DNA of 64,000 nucleotides from Mycobacteroides salmoniphilum (GCF_004924335.1 NZ_CP024633.1:3782001-3846000); one strand, 5' to 3'. Positions 7,257 to 16,644 are shown, counted from the first letter of the stretch. Numbers and translations: made by a program. The notes: generated from the letters alone by a model not told the origin.

Positions 7257-9427
7257 GCGGCCAGGGAGGGGCGGGAGCCGCCCTGAACGCCGATAGGTAC
7301 CGCGCCGCAACCCGGGACACGATCAGCACACTGATCGAGCTCAACAGGTCCAAACGGCCCAACATTCTCGTCGCGGGACTGGCGATCACGGCCGAGAGCG
7401 CACAGGTGGGATACCTGATCAACGAATTGCTCTCTACTGGTGGCGATTACGTAACCTACTTCGGCAACTCCCTGGAAGAGGCTTTGTCGGGGGCCATCCG
7501 ATTGATCCGCCATACCAGCAAGGTTAAGGACGATCGAGACTCCGAGAGCTGGATTCTGGTTGCGGACCGCGACGAAAGACTGCGGCGGTATTTCGACCCG
7601 CTCGGTGAGGGCGATCGTGCTGGGATGACGCGCCACGTGAGATTCGTGTCGTCCCCCGCGGAGGCGCTGGCGGAGCTTCCGACACTGCCCTGGTCTGGGC
7701 TGGTGGTCCTCGATCCCAGCGACGACACGACCGATCTACTGTCGACGGCGCAGCAGCACGACATGATCCGAGTGATCGCGGAGAGCCGTCCCTTGAGTGT
7801 CGTCGATAGCAGCAGCTGGCCCGATGGTGACGTGCTCGTTTTCGGCGAGAACCTCACCGATTTCCAGGCTCCGTTCGGCTCCTATTCGATGTCACAACGC
7901 GCATATCGCGTCTGGAACAACCCGCTGGATGCCATGGCACAGACATCGACCTTCGCCGCGAACGCCACAGCCTTGAGGCTGGTTGTCGAAACCCTGCGCC
8001 GCCATGGTCATGTCAACGCGGTCCAGGAAAGCGTGCTCGCTGATATCCACAGCTCGCGCCGGGCGCGCAACGACCACTTCCACCGTTTCTCGAATCCGTC
8101 GGCGGCCAACCTGCTGGAGGCCTTCGGCCTCGATTTCGACCTCTCGCAGGCCGACGGGGCACGGATCCTGTTGCGAGACGGCACAACACTGCTCGACTGC
8201 GCGCTCGGTAACGGCGCTAACCTACGCGGCCACAATCCGCCGGACGTCGCGGCGCTACTCGCTGATCACGACGAGGAGGAGGACTACACCGCACGGCTGT
8301 CTGAGTTACTGTGTGAAATAAGTGGTTTCGACGAGGTACTGCCAGCGGTCAGCGGGGCCACCTGCGTGGAGGCCGCGCTGTCGCTGGCACGGCTGGCACG
8401 CCCCGACAAACCGCGGATCGTCACATTCCGAGGCAATTTCTCGGGTAAGACCATCGCCACCCTCAATGTCAGTCGCTACGGACCGCAGCGTTCGGCCAGC
8501 ATCGATGGCGCATTCGAGCCGTACTACCCGGACGTGGTGTTCATCGACCCTTTCGGCGCCCAGGCGGCCCAGGAACTCACCCGGGCCCTGGAGCACCCGG
8601 ATGTGGGGCTGGTGTGGTGTGAACTGATCCAAGGGATGTCATGCCGTGCGATACCTCCTGAACTACTGCGCATCGTTGCCGATGCCAAGCAACGTCGTGG
8701 ATTCCTCATCGGCATCGACGAGGTGCTCACCGGCGTATGGCGCAGCGCCGAGACGTTCCTCCTGCAACAAACGTGGATGCCCGGCGCCGTGGACATCGTC
8801 ACCATCGCCAAACCCTTGTCGGACATGATGTTTCCCATGGCGGCCGCGCTGGCGACCTCGACGGTGGTCGACGCTGCGCGCGGAACAAATGCCCATGCTG
8901 TGGCCGACCTGCAGAGCCGATACCGAAACAACCTCGGCGCGCACATTGCCTGGCACGCTCTGCGCAGCGTCGACACCCCGGAGTTACACGCCCGGCGCCG
9001 AGCCGAACGTGCCATCCTCATCGACGGCCTACGCCGTCTTGCGGCGCGGTCACCGCTGTACCAGTCGGTGGAAGGCTACGGCACACACATACGCCTCATC
9101 GTCAGTTCGCGGTACTTCCCATTCCAGGAGAACGGCCTGATGGGGGAATTACTGGGCCAGGCCATGGAAGACCTGATCCTGCGGCGCTGCCAGGTGATTC
9201 TGGGCCGCGGCCGATTCTTTCCCCCGTTGTTCCCCCCCACCGGGACGATGGCCGAGGCGGTCGACCGGCTGGAACGGGGATTCGACGGTGTCACCCCGAT
9301 CACGGTGTACGCCACGCTGGTGCGCTGTCTCGCAGGTCTGACGACCTTCATGGTGAGAAGACAGATCCAGCGGCTCATGCCCGGCTCGATCCTGCCCCGG
9401 GGCACCACGAAGGAGCGGGCGACATGA
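7253..9427 (+). CDS. tandem class III aminotransferase-like protein (degenerate N-half, intact C-half)
   Basis: 724 residues. The C-terminal half (about 270-700) is a PLP-dependent class III aminotransferase: GNG...RGHNPP near its start, SGATCVEAALSLAR, the FRGNFSGKT loop, IDEVLTGVWRS and the PLP lysine in IAKPLSD (Lys520). The first 260 residues look like fragments of the same fold (MSQRAYRVWNNP and QTSTFAANATALR resemble the segments that follow the active lysine), but the lysine position reads GEN-L around residues 198-201. So the first module is probably non-catalytic. The gene overlaps the WS/DGAT gene by four bases and stops five bases from the convergent SDR. The amine acceptor is unknown. 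Confidence 0.8.
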   Translation: MSGQGGAGAALNADRYRAATRDTISTLIELNRSKRPNILVAGLAITAESAQVGYLINELLSTGGDYVTYFGNSLEEALSGAIRLIRHTSKVKDDRDSESWILVADRDERLRRYFDPLGEGDRAGMTRHVRFVSSPAEALAELPTLPWSGLVVLDPSDDTTDLLSTAQQHDMIRVIAESRPLSVVDSSSWPDGDVLVFGENLTDFQAPFGSYSMSQRAYRVWNNPLDAMAQTSTFAANATALRLVVETLRRHGHVNAVQESVLADIHSSRRARNDHFHRFSNPSAANLLEAFGLDFDLSQADGARILLRDGTTLLDCALGNGANLRGHNPPDVAALLADHDEEEDYTARLSELLCEISGFDEVLPAVSGATCVEAALSLARLARPDKPRIVTFRGNFSGKTIATLNVSRYGPQRSASIDGAFEPYYPDVVFIDPFGAQAAQELTRALEHPDVGLVWCELIQGMSCRAIPPELLRIVADAKQRRGFLIGIDEVLTGVWRSAETFLLQQTWMPGAVDIVTIAKPLSDMMFPMAAALATSTVVDAARGTNAHAVADLQSRYRNNLGAHIAWHALRSVDTPELHARRRAERAILIDGLRRLAARSPLYQSVEGYGTHIRLIVSSRYFPFQENGLMGELLGQAMEDLILRRCQVILGRGRFFPPLFPPTGTMAEAVDRLERGFDGVTPITVYATLVRCLAGLTTFMVRRQIQRLMPGSILPRGTTKERAT

Positions 9428-9432
9428 GCGGT

Positions 9433-10377
9433 TCAGTCGGACTGCCGCGGGCTGGCCCCACACCACCACGATGCCGCCACATTGGCAGTGATATCGGCGA
9501 TTTCGTTGGCCTCCTGAAACAGCACCCGCGCGTCGTCGACCGAACTCGCGGTGGGCCACGGCAGATAGCGATCAATCTTCGCGTAGGCGAGACCGGGCGG
9601 GGTGTCACCGCACGTGAGGAAGCCGTGCAACCAGTCGGCCGACCGTTCCGCCGTGCTGAAGCCCTCCGAATTCTCGAACTTGGCGAGTACCGCACGGAAC
9701 AGCCAGCGGGACACACCATTCATATTCCTGGTGATGCCGGTGGCCGGCATGATCCCCGGGTCGTACGAGAGCACCGCGTAGTCGTCCGGGGCTCGTTCGG
9801 AGTAGGCGCGACAGAGCTCCACCGTGCCCCTCTTACTGGTCACATATGCTTGCGGCCCGTCCAGCGCACCAGGCAGGCATGCCTGTGCCAGTGGAAGACT
9901 GGAGGGCTGCGGGAGCCCGGTCCACCAGCGCTGACGATCGTGGGCTCCGGAACCCACAAACACAACACGCACCTCGGCGCCCAGAGACGGCGACAGCAGT
10001 GCCAGGAGCAGATGTGGCGCTATCAGATTGGTGACCATCGTGCTGTCGAGGCCCCCGTACGCGGATCCCGGACGACGCCCGGGATGAACCGCGGCGTTGA
10101 GCACCACCGAGCCAATCGGCCCGAGGTCGCCGACACGCACAGCGTCATTGAGCTCGGCAGCGGCCTCCCGAACACTCGCCAGGACCGCAAGATCGCACAC
10201 CACGTAGCGCGCGGCATCTGGCCCGATACGACTGATCAACTCGTCTCGTCGTCTTTCATTGCGACACAACATGATCAGTCGATACTGGCCAGAGTCGGCA
10301 AGGAGCTGGGCCAGTGCTGACCCAAGCCCGGACGTGGCACCCGTCAGGACCAGCGATCGATTGCCGGTTCGGCGCAT
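9433..10377 (-). CDS. short-chain dehydrogenase/reductase
   Basis: 314 residues, an NAD(P)-dependent Rossmann oxidoreductase. TGATSGLG (residues 12-19) is the cofactor glycine motif, NAAVHPG corresponds to NNAG, and YVTSK carries the catalytic Tyr and Lys with a Ser upstream (VGSGAH). It resembles the retinol dehydrogenase/protochlorophyllide reductase-like SDR group, but the substrate is unknown. It is divergent from the BVMO gene, with about 50 bases between the starts, and convergent with the aminotransferase gene, so it may still be co-regulated with the block. Confidence 0.85.
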   Translation of the reverse strand: MRRTGNRSLVLTGATSGLGSALAQLLADSGQYRLIMLCRNERRRDELISRIGPDAARYVVCDLAVLASVREAAAELNDAVRVGDLGPIGSVVLNAAVHPGRRPGSAYGGLDSTMVTNLIAPHLLLALLSPSLGAEVRVVFVGSGAHDRQRWWTGLPQPSSLPLAQACLPGALDGPQAYVTSKRGTVELCRAYSERAPDDYAVLSYDPGIMPATGITRNMNGVSRWLFRAVLAKFENSEGFSTAERSADWLHGFLTCGDTPPGLAYAKIDRYLPWPTASSVDDARVLFQEANEIADITANVAASWWCGASPRQSD

Positions 10378-10428
10378 AGCTCAGGAATATACGGCCATAA
10401 TCATCTCGAATCAGGCAGGGAGACCCAG
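10378..10428. promoter_or_regulatory. short divergent promoter region (SDR / BVMO)
   Basis: The 51 bases between the divergent starts at 10377 and 10429 must hold both promoters. AGGGAG close to 10429 serves as ribosome-binding site for the BVMO. No clear palindrome is visible. Confidence 0.5.
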
Positions 10429-11898
10429 GTGAGCTTCGAACACGACCAAGCTGTCGACGTCCTCGTCGTGGGTGCCGGTATCGCCGGAATCAGCGCGGCG
10501 TGGCATTTCGCGAACCACTGCCCGTCCTTGAACATCGCAGTGCTGGAAAACCGTTCGGAGATAGGTGGCACATGGAGCCTCTTCCGCTACCCGGGCGTGC
10601 GCTGCGACTCGGACATGTACACGCTCGGCTTCTCCTTCGCACCGTGGACCGGGCGAGAGGCGATCGTGGACGGTGGCACCATCCTGCGGTATCTGAAAGA
10701 CGTGGTCGCCAAGGAAAATCTCGAGCGGCTCATCCGATTCAACCACGGGGTACGCGAGGCGCGGTGGTCGTCGGAGACCGCCACGTGGACGGTGCTGGTG
10801 GACACCCCAGACGGCCCCCGGACCATGACGTCGTCGTTTCTCATGGTGTGCACGGGGTACTACCGCTACGACGGTGGATATCTGCCGGAGTTCCCCGGGA
10901 TCGAAAGCTTCCCCGGCCCCGTGGTGCATCCGCAGGAATGGCCCGAGCAGCTCGTCCTGAAAGATAAACGGGTCGCCCTCATCGGCAGCGGAGCGACCGC
11001 CATGACCCTCGCACCGCGACTGGCCGAGGAAGCCCGGCATGTCAGTGTGGTGCAACGTTCGCCAAGCTATGTTGTGAGCCGCCCGCAGCGCGATCGCTTC
11101 GCTAACCTGCTCTTGCGCTGGCTCCCCGACAGCCTGGCGCTGCAGATCATCCGCGCCAAAAACATCTCCCTCATGACACTTTCCCTCTACCTTGCCCGAC
11201 GGGTTCCAGAGCGCATGGGCGAGGCCATCATCGACCGCGCGAAGCGCGAACTCCCGGCGGGCTATGACAGCGAGACTCATTTCCGGCCGCGGTACAAGAT
11301 CTGGGACAACCGGTTGTGTCTGATCCTCGACGGCAACCTGTTCGAATCGATCGGACGCGGAGACCTCAGCATGGTGACCGGGGAGATCGAGAGGTTCACC
11401 GAGACCGGCCTCGTTCTCACCTCCGGCGAGCACGTGCCTGCCGACATCGTGGTGGCGGCCACCGGATTCCACATGCGACTATTCGGCGGCATCGAGTTCT
11501 ACCGCGACGACGAGCCCATCGACTTCAGCAGCACCGTCTGCTACAAGGGCATGATGCTCGACGGCGTACCGAATTTCGCCTTCACCGTCGGATATCAGGC
11601 CGCGAGCTACACGCTCAAGGCAGACATCGTGTCCCGGTATGTCAGCAGGCTGCTCGGTTACCTCGACTCCCATCGAATTTCCTCTGTGACACCACACCTC
11701 GATGACGATTCGGTGGCCCTGGAGCCGTTCACGGGATACCGACCGGGCTATGTGGAACGCGTGCTGGCCGACCTGCCACGCCAGGGATCACGACCGCCCT
11801 GGCGACTGAGCATGAACTACTACCGCGACATGTGGATGGCGCGCGCGCAACCGGTCCAGGATGACAACCTTCGATTCTCACAAAGCGCTGCGCGATAG
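10429..11898 (+). CDS. flavin-containing Baeyer-Villiger type monooxygenase
   Basis: 489 residues. VLVVGAGIAGISAAW is the FAD Rossmann motif, GGTWSLFRYPGVRCDSD matches the substrate/flavin loop of BVMOs, and FPGPVVHPQEWP fits the BVMO fingerprint FxGxxxHxxxW. VALIGSGATAMTLAP is the second (NADPH) Rossmann motif and ATGFHMR the last conserved segment. The enzyme should insert oxygen next to a carbonyl, giving an ester or lactone, using NADPH. The GTG at 10429 follows AGGGAGACCCAG. Eighteen bases separate it from the sulfotransferase, with which it probably forms an operon. Confidence 0.9.
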   Translation: MSFEHDQAVDVLVVGAGIAGISAAWHFANHCPSLNIAVLENRSEIGGTWSLFRYPGVRCDSDMYTLGFSFAPWTGREAIVDGGTILRYLKDVVAKENLERLIRFNHGVREARWSSETATWTVLVDTPDGPRTMTSSFLMVCTGYYRYDGGYLPEFPGIESFPGPVVHPQEWPEQLVLKDKRVALIGSGATAMTLAPRLAEEARHVSVVQRSPSYVVSRPQRDRFANLLLRWLPDSLALQIIRAKNISLMTLSLYLARRVPERMGEAIIDRAKRELPAGYDSETHFRPRYKIWDNRLCLILDGNLFESIGRGDLSMVTGEIERFTETGLVLTSGEHVPADIVVAATGFHMRLFGGIEFYRDDEPIDFSSTVCYKGMMLDGVPNFAFTVGYQAASYTLKADIVSRYVSRLLGYLDSHRISSVTPHLDDDSVALEPFTGYRPGYVERVLADLPRQGSRPPWRLSMNYYRDMWMARAQPVQDDNLRFSQSAAR

Positions 11899-11915
11899 GA
11901 CAATTAGGCCAGGTA

Positions 11916-13175
11916 ATGATGACACCGGCATTCCGAGTCACCCGTCCGTGGCCGATCCGCATGCTCAATCACGCCGGACGACCGCTTGCCAGGATCGGCG
12001 CGGCCCCACGACTCGACCCGCAGGCCCTACGGGCCGCCGCAAGCCGCGCCGCCGGGTTGCCATGGATTCCCGACGGCTACCTCGACGCCGCGCTGGACGT
12101 TCTCGTGGCTTCGTTGCGCGACGAAGCAGAACTCAGTTTCCTGGGCCGAAAGATGGTGCAAGTACGCCTCGTCGGGATGTTGAGCACGCGTCTGCGTTTG
12201 CGGGAACTGATCAGAAAACATCCCGAGATCACGGAGCTGCAGGTGGAGCCGCCGATCGTCATCGTCGGCCTTCAGCGCACCGGAACCACCCTGCTGCATC
12301 GGCTCCTCGCCGCTGACCCGGCGGCAGGTTCGATGCGATCGTGGGAAGGCGCGCAGCCCCTGCCCCATCCACACGAATCCGCCGGCGCGGCCGATCTACG
12401 AATAGCCAAGGCCGCCAAGGATGAGACCTCGTTGCGATATCTGGCACCGCAGTTCTTCGCCATCCACTCGGTGGAAGCGGAAGCGCCCGAGGAAGATGTG
12501 CTGCTGCTGGATTTCGCGCTGCACAGTCAGATGCCTGAGGTGATGTTCCACGTCCCAACCTATGCGCGTTGGCTTGCCGCACAAGATATCCAGCCCGCAT
12601 ACGAGCTGCATCGACTGCTTCTTCAGGTGCTTCAGTGGCAGCGGCCGCGTGGGTGCTGGGTACTCAAAACACCTGCGCATCTTGAACATCTGGATGTGTT
12701 ACTGCGGGTCTATCCGGGCGCGGTAGTGGTCTGGACACACCGGGATCCGGTACAGACCACGGCTTCGTCGTCAAGCATGCTGGCGCACTATCAGGCATTG
12801 TTCAGCGACCGCGTGGACCATCATCGGCTCTCCCGATACTGGCTTGGCAAGAACGCGGAAATCATCGACCGCGCGATCGCGGTTCGCGGCAACCATCCCG
12901 AGTCGTTCATCGACATCAATTACCCTGAGCTGCTGAATGATCCGATGGGAGCGGTGCGCAGTATCCACGAGGCCGCCGGGCGCCCACTCTCTGATGAGGC
13001 GGTCGCGGCCATGCAGACATCGTTGCGCAGGAACAGACAACACAAGCATGGCGAGCACCGATACAGTCTCGAACAATTCGGACTGACGACAGCAGAGGTG
13101 GACGACGCATACCGACGATACGTCGACTACTTCTCGATCGAACGCGAAAGTGGTGGCGTGCGTGAGCGTCAATGA
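11916..13175 (+). CDS. sulfotransferase family protein
   Basis: 419 residues. The 5'-phosphosulfate loop is GLQRTGTTLLHRLL (about residues 115-128) and the 3'-phosphate segment is HRDPVQTTASSSSM (about 283-296). These are the PAPS-binding motifs of the bacterial Sulfotransfer_3 group common in mycobacteria, where members act on lipids and glycolipids. The acceptor is not known. Two ATG codons stand in tandem at 11916 and 11919 after AGGCCAGG. The 3' end overlaps the next gene, so translation is probably coupled. Confidence 0.88.
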   Translation: MMTPAFRVTRPWPIRMLNHAGRPLARIGAAPRLDPQALRAAASRAAGLPWIPDGYLDAALDVLVASLRDEAELSFLGRKMVQVRLVGMLSTRLRLRELIRKHPEITELQVEPPIVIVGLQRTGTTLLHRLLAADPAAGSMRSWEGAQPLPHPHESAGAADLRIAKAAKDETSLRYLAPQFFAIHSVEAEAPEEDVLLLDFALHSQMPEVMFHVPTYARWLAAQDIQPAYELHRLLLQVLQWQRPRGCWVLKTPAHLEHLDVLLRVYPGAVVVWTHRDPVQTTASSSSMLAHYQALFSDRVDHHRLSRYWLGKNAEIIDRAIAVRGNHPESFIDINYPELLNDPMGAVRSIHEAAGRPLSDEAVAAMQTSLRRNRQHKHGEHRYSLEQFGLTTAEVDDAYRRYVDYFSIERESGGVRERQ

Positions 13176-14352
13176 CCTCGACGGCGTGGTGACACGACCT
13201 TTCACCGACGCGATCGCCGAAGCCGAGCAACTCGTCACCACCGCGCCTCATATCGAATCGGAATCGGACCTCCTCGAGGGCCTCGAGTACCTCGCCGGAA
13301 GTATCGCCGCTTCTCTACATTTGGTCTTCAACTTCAGCGCAGATCATCCTGTGTTACTCAGCGGCACAGGACCGTTCACCAAGATGGGGCTGGACAACCC
13401 GGATTTTCTGTACTTCGCCACGCAGATCGACGGACGCCATGACTACGTGCTCAGCGGTACTCGCGGCAGCACCGTCGACCTCAACTTCCAGCTGCTCGAC
13501 AGCGACTACACCGATACCGGAGTGCCGGGGAGCGTCACCGCCTTCGACGATCGTGACCTGATGATCGCCGCGGACGGCGGCTACCGGGTGAGCATCGGTG
13601 CGACGCCCATCGCGGACTGCCACAAACACATCCCCATCGCGGCCCGGCCCGCGCAGCTGATCGTCCGGGAGGCGTACAACGACTGGTCCGAAAAACGCGG
13701 AACGGTGGTGATTAGCCGTGTCGACACCATAGGCTCGGGGGCGTCGCCCATCACCAAAGACTTCATTGCCGGGCGATATGTTGGCGCCGGGATGCATTTG
13801 GTCAATCGGGTGAAGACGTGGCTGCAGTTCCCCCAGTGGTTTTATATGAACAATCCCGCCAACGTCTTCGAGCCACCACGCATCACTCCCGGCGGGCTCG
13901 CCACCCAATTCTCGTCGGTGGGCCACTTCGAGCTCGAACCTCACCAGGCTCTCGTCGTGACCGTGCCGAAATCCGATGCCCCGTACCAAGGTTTCCAGGT
14001 AGGCAGCATGTGGTACGTGTCGCTGGACTACGCCAACCATCAGACGTCATTGAACGCGCAGCAGTCGCATGTGGACCCCGACGGCATGATCCGGCTAGTG
14101 ATCAGTAATCAGAACCCCGGCATTGCCAACTGGATCGAGACCGTGGGACATCGTCGCGGGTTCCTGAAGTTCCGTTGGCAGCGCACGGACCGCCCCGTAC
14201 TCGACGAAGACGGCCCCCGCGCCGAGGTGGTGGATTTCGACCGTCTCCCCAGTACCTTGCCGTTCTACGCCGATAGCGCCATATCAGCGCAGCAGTGGCA
14301 TACCCGCATCGCCGCACGGCAGAGCGCGGTGGCAGCGCGGATGTTGGGATAA
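13150..14352 (+). CDS. DUF1214-like protein of the biosynthetic block
   Basis: 400 residues, no signal peptide or membrane segment. The middle and C-terminal part (GSMWYVSLDYANHQTSLN, QQSH, GMIRLVISNQNPG, NWIETVGHRRGFLKFRWQ) resembles the DUF1214 fold, here probably a cytosolic protein. Function unknown; related proteins are often annotated as carotenoid- or steroid-associated oxidoreductase partners, which I cannot confirm. The frame opens with GTG at 13150, and another GTG at 13165 is equally plausible. Either start overlaps the sulfotransferase, so it is the last gene of that operon. A hairpin follows its stop. Confidence 0.7.
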   Translation: MVACVSVNDLDGVVTRPFTDAIAEAEQLVTTAPHIESESDLLEGLEYLAGSIAASLHLVFNFSADHPVLLSGTGPFTKMGLDNPDFLYFATQIDGRHDYVLSGTRGSTVDLNFQLLDSDYTDTGVPGSVTAFDDRDLMIAADGGYRVSIGATPIADCHKHIPIAARPAQLIVREAYNDWSEKRGTVVISRVDTIGSGASPITKDFIAGRYVGAGMHLVNRVKTWLQFPQWFYMNNPANVFEPPRITPGGLATQFSSVGHFELEPHQALVVTVPKSDAPYQGFQVGSMWYVSLDYANHQTSLNAQQSHVDPDGMIRLVISNQNPGIANWIETVGHRRGFLKFRWQRTDRPVLDEDGPRAEVVDFDRLPSTLPFYADSAISAQQWHTRIAARQSAVAARMLG

Positions 14353-14354
14353 CG

Positions 14355-14376
14355 CGCCGCAGTGCATGCTGCGGCG
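14355..14376. terminator. hairpin between convergent genes
   Basis: Perfect 8-bp stem CGCCGCAG/CTGCGGCG with a 6-base loop, three bases after the DUF1214-like gene stop and 29 bases from the end of the minus-strand DUF4229 gene. There is no T-tract, as is common for mycobacterial terminators. It can work in both directions. Confidence 0.65.
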
Positions 14377-14404
14377 TCGCGAGGAGGAGTCGGTGTCGGC
14401 GGAC

Positions 14405-14710
14405 CTAGTCTTGTGGCTTTTCGCCGCGCAACCGGGCCTGTAGATCCGCACGCTCGGCCCGGCGCCGCTCGTCGACGACGGCGATGCTCGCGGTCACCCG
14501 ACGGCGCAGCGGTGCGAACACCGCCATGCCCAGCGGCAGCGCGATGATCAACGCGAACAGAACCGCGACCGCTAAGGGGAAGTCCTCGTACCCGATGAGC
14601 CGCGCCACCCAGAAGATGGCGAGCGTCAGGACGACCGCCAGACCCAAGCGCGCCAGCGTGTACAACGCGATATCGATAGCGAGCCGGCTCCCCGGCGACC
14701 GTTCAGCCAC
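14405..14710 (-). CDS. DUF4229 membrane protein (Rv0531-like)
   Basis: 101 residues with two hydrophobic segments (about 13-37 and 45-66) and a charged C-terminal tail rich in Arg and Glu (RRRAERADLQARLRGEK). Length and layout match the mycobacterial DUF4229 protein found at this place in M. tuberculosis (Rv0531, from memory of gene order). It marks the return to conserved core genes after the accessory block. Function unknown. Confidence 0.8.
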   Translation of the reverse strand: MAERSPGSRLAIDIALYTLARLGLAVVLTLAIFWVARLIGYEDFPLAVAVLFALIIALPLGMAVFAPLRRRVTASIAVVDERRRAERADLQARLRGEKPQD

Positions 14711-14786
14711 GTCACCACCCTATCGCTGCGCCGAACACCAGCCTTGGCCGCGCGTATATTTGGAGTTAGTTGTTCAGGAGGCTCTT

Positions 14787-14948
14787 GTGTACTACGTGCT
14801 CATCGCGGTCGTGCTCGGCGCGCTGGTCTACGCCGGATGGCGAATCAGTCAGTCGGTCCCGTCCCGTCCGCAGACCCGCGTGACCGGCCCCGACGACGAC
14901 CCCGAATTCCTCTGGCGCATCAGTAGGGACGATCCGTCCGAACACTGA
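14787..14948 (+). CDS. single-span small membrane protein (Rv0530A-like)
   Basis: 53 residues. GTG at 14787 is preceded by AGGAGG with five bases spacing. Residues 2-17 (YYVLIAVVLGALVYAG) form one membrane helix, followed by a short acidic cytoplasmic tail (PDDDPEFLWRISRDD). The longer open frame upstream overlaps the DUF4229 gene on the other strand and is a shadow. Function unknown; position fits Rv0530A. Confidence 0.75.
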   Translation: MYYVLIAVVLGALVYAGWRISQSVPSRPQTRVTGPDDDPEFLWRISRDDPSEH

Positions 14949-14980
14949 AGGTTGCGCGGCCCGCGGCCGCACAACCACGC

Positions 14981-16507
14981 CTAGCCCTGGAACGTCTGCT
15001 GCTGTTGCTGGCGCTGTGTGCCGGTGAACCCCTGCGCAACGACGGCAGCCAGCTCGATGAGCGAGCGACGCGTCGCGGGACGGAGCCGGTCCAGGCTGAT
15101 CTCCGCGCCCTCTTCCAGGTGCGGATCGAACGGCACCAAGCGCACCGCACGGCACCGACGCGAAAAGTGATCGACGACCTTCTGCATGTCGACCTTGCCC
15201 GAACGCGGACGCACCGCGTTGATGACCGCAACCGAGCGGCGCACCAGCTCGCGATGTCCGTGTGCATCGAGCCAGTCCAGGGTGGCGGAGGCACTGCGCG
15301 CACCGTCCACCGAGCCAGAGCTGATCACCACGAGTGTGTCGGCCTGCTCCAGCACCGAGGACATCGCCGAGTGCATGAGTCCGGTACCGCAGTCCGTGAG
15401 CACGACACTGTAGAAGCGCTCAAGAAGCTCCAGCGTGCGCGAGTAGTCCTCGGCGCTGAACGCCTCGGACACCGCGGGATCGCTTTCCGACGCGAGCACC
15501 TCCAGCCGGCTCGGCCCTTGTGAGGTGTAGCTCCGCACATCGCTATAGCGCTGGATCGAGTTGGCGTCCCGCAGCAGGTGACGCACCGTTGCCGGCGTCT
15601 CCAGGGGCACCTTCTGACTCAGTGTGCCGCGGTCCGGGTTTGCGTCGACGGCGATGACCCGGTCACCGCGGATGGACGCGAAGGTCGCACCGAGGGTTGC
15701 GGTGACGGTGGTCTTGCCGACGCCTCCCTTGAGGCTCAACAGGGCGATCTTGTAGCAGCCCTGCAACGGCTGATTCACCTGGGCGACGAGGTCGTTTTCC
15801 TCAGTCTTCTTGGTGCCCTCGCCGAGGTTGATCGTCCCGAACGACGCACGGTAGACGGTCTTGCGCCAACCCGCCGATGGTGCTGGCTTGTGCGGGCGCA
15901 ATAACGCCGACGTGGACAGGTCGCGCGAGGAGGGCGGCAGCTCGGGCCGAATCTGGGATCCAATGCCGGTTTGCTGGCCGCCGACCGGGGTGTAGTACCG
16001 GGAGCCGCCGACGGGAGGCTGCTGCGCCTGTTGGGGAATGCCCGACGCGGGGGTGTCGTTGCCCCAGCGATCCGCCGTGAAGGGCGTCAACTGTGCGGGC
16101 CGTTCGGCCGAGTCGCTGAATCGGTTGTCAGCCCTAAAGCCTCCGGGGCCGCCCTGTCCGCCGGATGACCCGGCCGCACCGATGGCTGTCGGATCGGTGT
16201 TCTCCTGTCCACCGGACGGCGTGAAATCGAGCGGCGCGAACGAGCCGCCAAGCGTGTTGAGCGACGGCACCGAGGGATCGTGCCCACCCAGGCCCGCGAT
16301 GTCCTGCTGTGGCGCGAACGGATCCTGGAACGGGACCGCTTGGAACTGTTGGGTCATCTCGTGGGGCTGTTGGGGCGCGCTCTGCCCATACATCACCGGC
16401 TGCGCGGGCTCCTGTGCTGCCCACGGCGGGGCCGTTGGTCCACCCTGCGCCTCGTCGGCGTACGGCGACGGTCCATCCGGCGCGCGGTGCGCGGGATAGT
16501 CAGACAT
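14981..16507 (-). CDS. ParA/MinD-type ATPase with long disordered N terminus
   Basis: About 508 residues from the ATG at 16507, which has GGGGGA in front; an ATG further upstream (16549) has no such site. Residues 1-230 are Pro/Gln/Gly-rich and probably disordered. The C-terminal half is a deviant Walker A ATPase: LLSLKGGVGKTTVTATLG, then VIAVDANPDRGTL and LTDCGTG. The C terminus carries a short glutamine run. Family members position cell-envelope or secretion machines at the membrane; related proteins are found near ESX loci. It fits Rv0530. The partner is unknown. Confidence 0.85.
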   Translation of the reverse strand: MSDYPAHRAPDGPSPYADEAQGGPTAPPWAAQEPAQPVMYGQSAPQQPHEMTQQFQAVPFQDPFAPQQDIAGLGGHDPSVPSLNTLGGSFAPLDFTPSGGQENTDPTAIGAAGSSGGQGGPGGFRADNRFSDSAERPAQLTPFTADRWGNDTPASGIPQQAQQPPVGGSRYYTPVGGQQTGIGSQIRPELPPSSRDLSTSALLRPHKPAPSAGWRKTVYRASFGTINLGEGTKKTEENDLVAQVNQPLQGCYKIALLSLKGGVGKTTVTATLGATFASIRGDRVIAVDANPDRGTLSQKVPLETPATVRHLLRDANSIQRYSDVRSYTSQGPSRLEVLASESDPAVSEAFSAEDYSRTLELLERFYSVVLTDCGTGLMHSAMSSVLEQADTLVVISSGSVDGARSASATLDWLDAHGHRELVRRSVAVINAVRPRSGKVDMQKVVDHFSRRCRAVRLVPFDPHLEEGAEISLDRLRPATRRSLIELAAVVAQGFTGTQRQQQQQTFQG

Positions 16508-16644
16508 CGATCCCCCAATGCATTGGTTGGATGTGCAGTTCGGACACACGGAGTCCGGAACGACTGTTCAGAAGGACTCAGCATCGCACCCTATCGCAGG
16601 TGTGATGAACCGATCTGGCGGAACAGTTCCCCCAGACCTCCCGC

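Noticed and set aside
8737-10320. 527-residue open frame on the plus strand
   Set aside because: It overlaps the aminotransferase and is antisense to the SDR; its translation is rich in Arg, Pro and His with no motif, as expected for a shadow frame in GC-rich DNA.
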